Part shown: one piece after another, positions 22,459 to 31,400 of the stretch
Numbering within the stretch: the stretch's first letter is position 1
Layout: each line of letters opens with the position of its first letter
Program-made: the position numbers and the translations under genes
NCBI GenBank assembly: GCA_016783675.1
Contig: JADHWE010000033.1
Location: forward strand, 1 to 32,009
Length of the DNA stretch: 32,009 bases
Direction: 5' to 3'
From: Kiritimatiellia bacterium
GTDB taxonomy: Bacteria; Verrucomicrobiota; Kiritimatiellia; UBA8416; JABMPJ01
The notes under the pieces: generated by a model
Told to the model about the DNA's origin: nothing
The model's database searches: none
The model's input: the letters and a program-made list of their open reading frames with translations, nothing else

Positions 22459-25319
22459 ACTGTGCCGCCAGCAAAGCCTTGCTCACGCTTTACGTTCTGA
22501 AGGATCTGGACGCGTCCACCGAAGCAACGGTCCGCACCCATCTCGAAACGTGTCCGGACTGCCGGGCGGCGTTGCAGGAAATCGAATCGACCCTCGGTCT
22601 GCTGCGCGACGCCCTGGCAGCCCCGACTCACATATCGGCCCAGCTCGGGAGCGCTCAGCGCGCGCGGGTTCTGGAACCGCGCGCCAGCCAAGGGCCTATC
22701 GTTGTGTCCGGCCTCAGCTGGTTCACGCAACACCATCGCGCGCTCGCCGCGGCTGCCGCAGCCGTTGTTGTCGTGGGTGTCATCGCGCTGATCATGCCCG
22801 CCACGCAGTCGGCCCGGCGAGTTGCTCTTGGCGTGGATGTCATGATGGAAGAGAGTCTGTCGGAGCTTGATGAGGTCGACTACTTTGCCCAGGACAAGGG
22901 TCGCAGTGAACGTGAATCTCCGGTGGAAGAGGACTTCGAGAAACTCGCCTTTGGCGAGGCGCCGGAAGCGCGGTACAAGTCTAGTCTTGCGCCCAAGAAG
23001 AAACCGTCCAGATCGTTCTTCCGTCAGCGGAGCGGGGAATCGGGCGTGGAAGTGTCTGCTGCCGCCGGTCGTTCAGTTCGAGTCGTGTCTGCGCCTGTCT
23101 TGAAACCGACCCCGCCGCCAGTCGAACCCGCGCCGGTCATACCCGCGCCGGTCACGGCTCCGGCCCATACAGAGCATGCCTGGTTCGTGGATTCCGATTC
23201 GCCAGATTCTGCTTCACCAGTGGGTGGGAAGCCATCGGTGGCGAAGCCGAGCTCACCGGCTGCCATGCCCGTGCTGAGACCTGCGTCCGAGGTCTCCCGG
23301 CTTTCCTCGGCCACCGAGTTCGATTCCGTCACCATGACGAAGAGCCCTATGATCGTCAGCGGAGCCCTTGCCAATCGCACGGCCGGCCGACGCGAAGCCG
23401 CCCTCCGCACCTATGGTGGGGGTAGTGAGGCCGCAGGCGATAGCGATGGGGATGACGCCGTGGGCATGGATGTCTACTACGCGACGCCCAGCGTGAAAGA
23501 GCTTGGCGACCAGGTCGTCCCCATACTTGGCGATGCTCCGATGATCGGGCGGAAGTTCAAGGGCAAGGACGTTGGGGGCGAGGCGGGGGAGGCTGACCCC
23601 TTCGCGGACGTCGAGTCGATAGAGGCGGTCACGTCCTACGACTACCTCGCGCGAACAGGTGAGACCATAGAGCTTGAAGAAGGTAAGAGCGCCAGCGTAC
23701 GTGGCCAGAGCGTGGTGGCCGGGCCGGATGCCCTGCTGCTGGGCAAGCTGGTGAAGGAGGAGCAAGTAACCGATCTTCGCAGCGGCCTCAAACGTGACGA
23801 AAAGCGGCGGTTTGATCTGTCGGAGAAGATGGAGAGAGAGGCGGACCTCGGACAGGACCTCAAAAGGTTTGAGAAGAGGGATCGGCTTCTTGAGGTGTTG
23901 AGGGAAGAAGAGCCTGCTGATGAGGGAGAGCTGCGGTGGCGTTTCACAGCCTATGGCGTGAACCCGTTCGTCGTGACGCGGAAAGAGGCATTCTCAACGT
24001 TCGGGATCGATGTTGACACCGCCTCCTACACGCTGACCCGTAGTATGATGAGGCAGGGCGCGCTGCCGCCGGCGGAAGCGGTGCGGACGGAGGAGTTTGT
24101 GAATGCCTTTGACTACGACCACGTAGCACCTACGCACCGCACCTTTCGGATCTACACCGAGCTGGCGCCATCACCCTTCGGTCGCGGGCTGCAGATGCTG
24201 AAGATCGGGGTCAAGGGACGCCGCGTCGGTCGCGAAGAGCAGCGTCCGGCCGTGCTGACTTTCCTCGTGGACACTTCCGGCTCCATGAATGCGCCGGAGC
24301 GGCTCGGGCTGGTGCAGAAGTCGCTGCGCCTCCTCGTGGAAAACCTGGGTCCCCACGACCAGGTGGCCGTGATCCAGTACGACTCGCACGCCCGCCTGCT
24401 CCTGGAGCACACCCCGGCCTCGCACAAAGATGTCATCCTCAAGGCCATCAACCGCATGCAGTGTTCCGGATCGACCAACCTGGAAGAGGGTATGAACGAA
24501 GCCTATCGGCTCGCCGCTGAGGCGTTCATCGGCGGGGCCGAGAACCGGGTGCTGCTGCTCTCCGACGGCGTGGCCAACCTGGGCAGCATTGCTGCCGAAG
24601 ACATTCTCAACAAGGTGGCCGCCTATCGCAAGCAGGGCATCTTCTGTTCTGTTTTCGGGGTCGGTTCCGGGAGCTACGACGACACCATGCTCGAAACGCT
24701 CGCGAACAAGGGCGACGGGGTCTACACCTTCCTCGACTCCGAGGAACAAGCGCGGCGCGTATTTGTAGACGACCTGGCCGCCACGCTCAATACGATAGCT
24801 TCCGATGTGAAGATCCAGGTGGAGTTCAATCCGAACATCGTCCGCCGGTACCGTCAACTCGGATACGAGAACCGGCGTCTCAAGAAGGAAGACTTCCGCA
24901 ACGATGCAGTCGATGCCGGCGAAGTGGGTTCGGGACAGTCGGTGACCGCCCTCTATGAGCTCGATCTGCTTCCCATGCTCCTGGCCAAGACGCGCATCGA
25001 GCTGCCTCCGCGCAGACTGGCCACCGTGCGCGTGCGTTATCGCCGCATCGACACGGGGCGCGTGGAGGAGATCGAACGGGCTGTCTGGCCGCACGAGTGT
25101 TTGCCGGTATTTGAGAAGGCAAGCAACGGGTTCCGCCTGGCTGCAACCGTAGCGGAGTTCGCGGAGATCTTGCGCGGCAGCCCGCACGCCAGAGGCAGCC
25201 GTTACAAAGATGTTACAGACGTCCTGCGCCCGGTGGCTCTAGAGTTGCACCTGGATAAACGCGTGCAGGAGTTGCTGCAGATGGTGACGGCGGCGGAGTC
25301 AACCCCCCGGGGACAATAG
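22455..25319 (+). CDS. Anti-sigma zinc-binding domain fused to a YfbK-like von Willebrand factor A protein
   Basis: The 954-residue protein starts with a ZAS-type anti-sigma domain, with THLETCPDC giving His29-x3-Cys33-x2-Cys36. A TM helix at about 95-117 (ALAAAAAAVVVVGVIALIMP) follows. Next is a long low-complexity outer part, including a Pro/Ala run near 216-245 (LKPTPPPVEPAPVIPAP) and a charged segment. The C-terminal half is YfbK-like. A vWA_N segment begins near 502 (NPFVVTRKEAFSTFGIDVDT). The vWA domain near 603 has MIDAS FLVDTSGSMN, later GSTNLEEGMNEAYR and LLLSDGVANLG. A DUF3520-like end follows. It is coupled to the ECF sigma gene by ATGA. I infer that metal-dependent binding outside the cytoplasm controls sigma release. 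Confidence 0.9.
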   Translation: MNCAASKALLTLYVLKDLDASTEATVRTHLETCPDCRAALQEIESTLGLLRDALAAPTHISAQLGSAQRARVLEPRASQGPIVVSGLSWFTQHHRALAAAAAAVVVVGVIALIMPATQSARRVALGVDVMMEESLSELDEVDYFAQDKGRSERESPVEEDFEKLAFGEAPEARYKSSLAPKKKPSRSFFRQRSGESGVEVSAAAGRSVRVVSAPVLKPTPPPVEPAPVIPAPVTAPAHTEHAWFVDSDSPDSASPVGGKPSVAKPSSPAAMPVLRPASEVSRLSSATEFDSVTMTKSPMIVSGALANRTAGRREAALRTYGGGSEAAGDSDGDDAVGMDVYYATPSVKELGDQVVPILGDAPMIGRKFKGKDVGGEAGEADPFADVESIEAVTSYDYLARTGETIELEEGKSASVRGQSVVAGPDALLLGKLVKEEQVTDLRSGLKRDEKRRFDLSEKMEREADLGQDLKRFEKRDRLLEVLREEEPADEGELRWRFTAYGVNPFVVTRKEAFSTFGIDVDTASYTLTRSMMRQGALPPAEAVRTEEFVNAFDYDHVAPTHRTFRIYTELAPSPFGRGLQMLKIGVKGRRVGREEQRPAVLTFLVDTSGSMNAPERLGLVQKSLRLLVENLGPHDQVAVIQYDSHARLLLEHTPASHKDVILKAINRMQCSGSTNLEEGMNEAYRLAAEAFIGGAENRVLLLSDGVANLGSIAAEDILNKVAAYRKQGIFCSVFGVGSGSYDDTMLETLANKGDGVYTFLDSEEQARRVFVDDLAATLNTIASDVKIQVEFNPNIVRRYRQLGYENRRLKKEDFRNDAVDAGEVGSGQSVTALYELDLLPMLLAKTRIELPPRRLATVRVRYRRIDTGRVEEIERAVWPHECLPVFEKASNGFRLAATVAEFAEILRGSPHARGSRYKDVTDVLRPVALELHLDKRVQELLQMVTAAESTPRGQ

Positions 25320-25475
25320 GCGAAACTGGCCCCCCCCGCTTGTCGGGGTGGTGCCGGAGATCGCCCGTAGATAGGGAATGACGTCAGAACATGTACCGCG
25401 CCCGGCGCGCGTGAGGGGAGTGCTTCGCACGAGTCTCACGCCGGTCGGGCTCAACGTGCGTAGAGGAGTAGAGCG
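25320..25475. other. Spacer with GC-rich hairpin between the vWA gene and the giant gene
   Basis: CCCCG (25334-25338) pairs with CGGGG (25344-25348) soon after the stop, without a T run, so termination is uncertain. The giant gene's start ATG 25476 is preceded by GAGGAG. No other structure is supported. Confidence 0.3.
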
Positions 25476-28400
25476 ATGAAAACGAACATGATGAATATCT
25501 TTGTAGCCGCCTTTCTAGTCATGGGAGGCCTATCGCATATCCCTCTCCCGGCATGCCAAGCCGTAGCCTCGTCGCAAGGCGACGAGCGAAGGCTGGTTGT
25601 TGTCTCCGACCTGGAGCTGGTCGGCGAAATCGAAGGGGAGAACATCAGCTTCACCCTGGCGATGAATGCGGATGTCGATAAACGGCGATCGCAGCTCGCA
25701 CTTGTTAGTGGCGATGTGGCGTACATCGGCGGCGAGTTGCCTCGCAAGGCTGAGTTGTCGCGCGCGAACTCCACCTATATGCTCGAGTTTGGCCGCTCCG
25801 GCAATCAGACGATCAATTTCCGTTTCGCCAGTCGTCCCATCAGGCAGGGCGAATGGAGACGTACGCGGTTTGCCATTCCTGCTGCAACGGTCCGCAAACT
25901 CTCCGTGATATGCGACCGCAGCGATCTTGAGATCGACTTTCCGGGGGCATTGGATGTTCAGAAAGACACGACCGACGACGGGCGAACCCGTGTCACGGCC
26001 TATCTCGGCATCGCCGACTTCTTCGAGGTGACGTGGAAACCCGAGGTACGGAAACTCACATCCGAACTGGCGGTGACGTGCGATGTCAACGCCATGGCCA
26101 CGGCCGGGGTGGGGGCCATGCAGCTCGACTCGATCTTCACCTATCGCGTGATCCAGGGCGCGCTGAACGAACTGCGCCTGGCGTTGCCCGATGTGCATGT
26201 GACCCAGGTCCTCGGACCGGATATTCAGGACTGGCGTGTGGAGGAGACGCCGGAAGGTAATGTACTGGCCGTACAGCTCAGCCGCCCGCAAGAGGGCGTC
26301 TATCGTCTGCGCGTATTGAGCGAACTCCTGCTTCCCAGCTTCCCGTGTAAGAGTACGATGCCGGTCTTCGCGCCGCAGGATGTATTGCGAACCAGTGGAT
26401 TCCTGATGCTGGGAACCGACAGCGCAATCAAGCTGCAGATCAACAAGGCGTCCGGCGTCAGCCAGGTCGATCCCCGCGCATTCCCGACGGTGGCCTTGAA
26501 GGATTTGGGGGAAGAGTACACCCGTCGTCGCCCGGTGCGCAGCATGTTCGTCTACCAGTACGCCAGCACGCCGTACGCGCTCGACTTCACCGCAGACGAC
26601 ATTGTGACCTCATTCGCAGTGGATGATCGTCTGATTGTAACGCTGGAAGACAACGATCTCGTTTTCGAGGCATCGGTGGAACTCGACATCAAGGATGCGC
26701 CTGCCCGCGAGATCGTGGTGGCGGTGGAGTCGGACCCGGCATGGACCGTGACCAGCGTCTCGGGCGCGAAGGTTGCGGATGCTGACGTAGACGTCTCGAG
26801 CGGAGAGGGCGCCGATGTCCGCAGACGCACGATCCGCATCCCGTTCAAGCAGAGCGTCAGTGGCGTCACACTGGTGACGGTGCGCATGGAACGCTCGCTC
26901 CCGGCTGACCGGGACGGGTTTGATGTTCCGGTGTTCAGTGTCTCCGGCGCCCGCTCGGAGCGGGGATACCTGGTGGTCGGTGCGGAAACCGGCATCCGCC
27001 TGCGGCCCTCGAAGGTCGAGGGGCTCCGCGAGGTACATACCGGCTCAGCACCGATGCAGGTACCGGGCGCCCAGCAGGCGTTCCGATTCAAGTCGGCCGG
27101 CTGGTCGCTCTCCCTGTCGCTCCAGCGTGCGCGGCCCACGCTGCATTCCGAGGTGTTTCACCTCGTCTCCCTTGGCGAGGGCGTGATGTATTGCAGCGCG
27201 GCGATCTCCTACCACGTTGGTGGCGCGCCGATTCAATCGGTGCAGGTGCATGTTCCCGAAACGATCGAGACCGTGGAATTCACCGGGGCGGACATCGAGG
27301 GATGGACCCGTGAGGGCGAGACCTGCACGGTCCGGCTGCAGACACGCATCATGGGTGACTACACACTCCTTGTCACCTACGACAGCCAGCATGCCTACGA
27401 GGGGGCCGCCATACGTGTGGGAGACGTGGAGACGATTGGAACCGACAGCGAGGTCGGCTATGTCGTGGTCGCCAGCGCCGTGAGTTTGAAGCTGGATGAA
27501 GTCGAGGCCCGCCCCGACTGGCTGTTTGCCGTTGATCGCACCGAGATCCCGTCAGCCTATGCCGCCACGGTCACGGACCCGATCATCGCGGCCTACAAGT
27601 ATGTGCGTGGGCCGCACCCCGTGGCGCTGCGTGTCGAGCCTTTCAAGACCGAATCCCTGATCGAGCAGATCGCCGACTACGTGGAGCTGGCCACCCGGGT
27701 CAGCCGCGATGGCGAGTCGATCACCACCGTGGACTACTTCATCAAGAACGCCACGCGCCAGTACCTCGTGGCCAAACTACCCGAAGGGGTTGACCTGTGG
27801 TCAGTTAGACGGGTGGACGATGACGGCAAGTCGGAGGACATCCTTCCCCAGGAGAGCGAGGCCGGACTTCTGATTCCGGTGAGCCGGCTGCCTGATCCCA
27901 ATACGGCGCTCCATCTCCAGGTCGTTTACGCACAGAACCACGGCAAGCTCGGGTTCTGGCGCGGCGGGATCAAGGGGCTCGCGTTCTGGGCGCCGGCGTT
28001 GACACAGGCGCATGCGACCTTTGCGCGCTGGTCGGTGGAGGTGCCCGATTCCCTTGCCATTGCGGGAACATCCGGTAACATGGCCAGCGAAAGCCGCCAG
28101 CCTCGCGGGGGATTGCTCGATGTATCGGGCCGCACCGCGCGCCTGGCCTTCGCCGTGGCCGACGGGCTTGGCGGGTGGACCATCCGCGATGCCGTCTCAC
28201 TGAAACGCGGGAACATTCAGAAAGGCGTGTACACGCGGACCGTAAACCTGGCCGATGACAATGCGCTATCGCTCAACGTGCGCGTCGCTCCTCCCTGGCT
28301 GGGCAGTGCCGGCTCGGGGCGTCTGCTTGTACTGCTTGTGCTGGCGGGAGTTCTGATGCTGGCAAGGGGGCTGTACAAGAAATCGGCCGGTTTTCTTATC

Positions 28401-31400
28401 GCCCTCGGTGTAACACACCTGGCGGCAGGCATTGCGCAAGCGGCAATGGGCCGATCGGTCTTGGCCGTCGTGCTGTACCTGTCTCTGCTGTTCTGGGTTC
28501 TGTTCTGGTTCACAATGCGTGGCGGAGCAAAGCTGCTCTGGCGTTTCCCCTGCTGGATCGGCCGCGGCCTGGCCTACCCATTCCGTCGCCGCACACCAAA
28601 GGAACTCCCCGTAGACGACATCTCAGACCCATGGGAATATGATAAAGACACCCCGCCTGCCCTCCATAGCGCGGAGCGCGACGGAGAGACCTCCGATACT
28701 TCCGGCTTCACAACCATCCGTCTCCTCCTGACCATCCTCACCGGCTCTCTGCTCACCACGGCACTAGCCTCCGAAGTGGTGGTCTGTCCGCCGCCTGCAC
28801 GCCAAGCCGTAGCCTCGCCGCAGGGCGGCGAGCGAGGGATGGTACCCATCGTGATCATGGACGCGGTCGAGATGGAGGTGCAGGGCCCGGCGATGGCGCG
28901 CGATGCCGAACAGAGCGCGGCGCTCAAAATGCATCTGGTCTTCGAGACGGATGACCCGGGCGAGGTGCATCTTCTGCCGGTTGGCGCCGTACTCACCGAT
29001 TTCACGTTGGATGACGACGACCTGGAGATTGTGCCGCGGCCGGACGGTTACGTGCTGGAAGTGAAGAAGCGCGGAGAGTACGAACTCACGATCCAGGCTT
29101 ACCTGCCCGTCACCGAGAAGAACGGACAGTGGAGTCTGCCGCTGCACGTGCCTCAAAGCTTGCGTAACCGTATGATCCTGACACTCCCGGAGGTAGGAAT
29201 GGAGGTGGCTTCGGTCTCGGCCGTGCGACTGCTCAGCTCGGAGGCCGATGGTGCCACAGAGACCGAGATGGTCTTTGTTGCGGGCGGCAACGTAACCGTG
29301 ACATGGCGGCCACGGGCGCGGGAGACGAAGCTGGAGGAATCTGTCTACTATTGTGACGTGACGACAACAGCGATGCTCCGGCCGGGGGTGGTTGACCTAC
29401 AGAACGTGATCCGCTACCAGATTGCCCAGGGCGAAGTGAAAGAAATGAAGGCCCGTATCCCGGCCGGAATGGCCGTGACGGCTGTACATGCCGACGGCCT
29501 GGCAACCTGGAGTTTCGATCCTGTCACGTCGATGCTCGAGGCCATCCTTGAAAAGCCGGCCGTGGGATCGCTCACGATAGCCGTGGTCACGCAGGTGGCG
29601 AGCGAAGGGCTGCCTTATGCGGCGACTATAGGTGTGCCTTCCGTCGAGGGCGCTGCCCGTCAGCGGGGCGTATTGGCGTTCAGCGCACCGGATTCCATCC
29701 AGGTACGTGTTGGTGAGAGCACGGGGCTCAACTCGATGAATATCGAGGACTTCGAAGCCATGGTCGCTACACCCCGGTCGCACAAACATCCGCCACATCT
29801 GTCGACGACCCGCAAGGCCTATCGATACAGTCAGCCCACGCAGGTAAGCGCGCGGGTCGAGGCCGAACAGGTGCTGCCGGAATTGCGCGCGGTCGAATCG
29901 GCCACGCTTTCGATTGCGGACGAGCGTATTGTGCTGGCCACACGACTGGCCCTGACGGTGCTCCGCTCGGGCGTGTTCTCCGTGGCCCTGGATCTGCCGG
30001 CAGACTACGAGGTGGAAACCCTTACCGGCTCTGACGTGGACCACTGGGATGAAGTCTCTCATCCTCCTCATGATTCTGCTGTCAATGATTCTGCCGTTCT
30101 CCCTGCGGACGACGAGTCCCTGCAGCGCGTCATTGTTCACTTTAACCGGCAGGTCACCGGCAACACCGAGCTGAACATGGTGGTGGCGCGTACCGAGAAG
30201 GGCGTTGAAGAGCGCATTGTCGTACCGCGTATTCACGTGGCCTCTGTGCACAAGCACTCGGGGCGCATCACGATCTCAGGTGAGCGCGGCATCCGGCTGA
30301 TGGTGGCTGAGCAGCGCGGTGTTGACCTGAAGAAAGCCAGCGAGCAAGGCATTCGGCAGCCGGGCGTGCTGGTATTCGGTCTGCTGCGTCCCACGTGGTC
30401 GATCGTGCTCAAGTCCGAAGTTATGGCCCCGGCCGTGACACCAGAGGTCCTGCAATGGACCGACCTCGCTGAGGGCATGCTTCAGGTACGCTGCTTCGTG
30501 CGCTACAAGGTCGAGAACGCGGGGGTCAAGAGCTTCCGCCTGAAGGTGCCGGTCCCCGGTGTCAGCCTGACCGTTACCGGTCGCAACATCGCACGCGTGC
30601 ATGAGATTGACCGGGAGCAGGGCCTGTGGCAGGTGGACCTGCACAGCAAGGTGGAGAATACCTATCCGCTGATGGCGAGCTACCAGTTGCCGTATGACAC
30701 GGCGGCGCAGCTAGTGACCCTCAAGCCGCTCCAGATGATCGACACCGAAGATCCACGCGGCTACCTGGTGGTTACCTGCGGCGGTCGCGTGCAGGTCCGG
30801 CCTTCTGGCACCGCACAAGGGCTGAAGGTGGAAGATCCACGCAACGTGCCGTCCGTGTTCGGGGCAGGGGAGCTGTCGGATGCGATCCTGTGCTATCGGA
30901 CACTGAGGTCCGACTACGCCCTGGATCTGTCCGTCGTGCGGCATGATGCTGCCGGCGTGCTTCCGGCGCGCATCGACAAGGCGCGCATCCGTTCGGCGCT
31001 TTCCACCGGGGGCAAACTGCTGACACAAGTGAAGCTGGACCTGACCGTACGCCGTCTGCGCTTCCTGAAGTTTGAATTGCCGCACAAGGACGACAGTCTG
31101 TGGGCCGCACAGGTCAACGGTCGCGAAGTCCAGGTGTCGCGTGACGAAGGTCGTTACTGCATTCCGCTCGAAGAAGACGAGGATGCGGCCGCCACGACAG
31201 TGGAGTTCATCTATGCCGGCTCGGCCGACAGCGGGGCGCTCTCTCGTCGGCGTGAGTACCGTGCGCCGCGATTCGAGCTGCCCCAGGAGGACATCGAGTG
31301 GGAGCTCTTTGCCCAGCCCGGGTTCAACTACTATGACTTTGGCGGTACCATGGAATACGAAGTGGCACGGTTGTGGGGCTACGAAGTGTTTGATTCCGCA

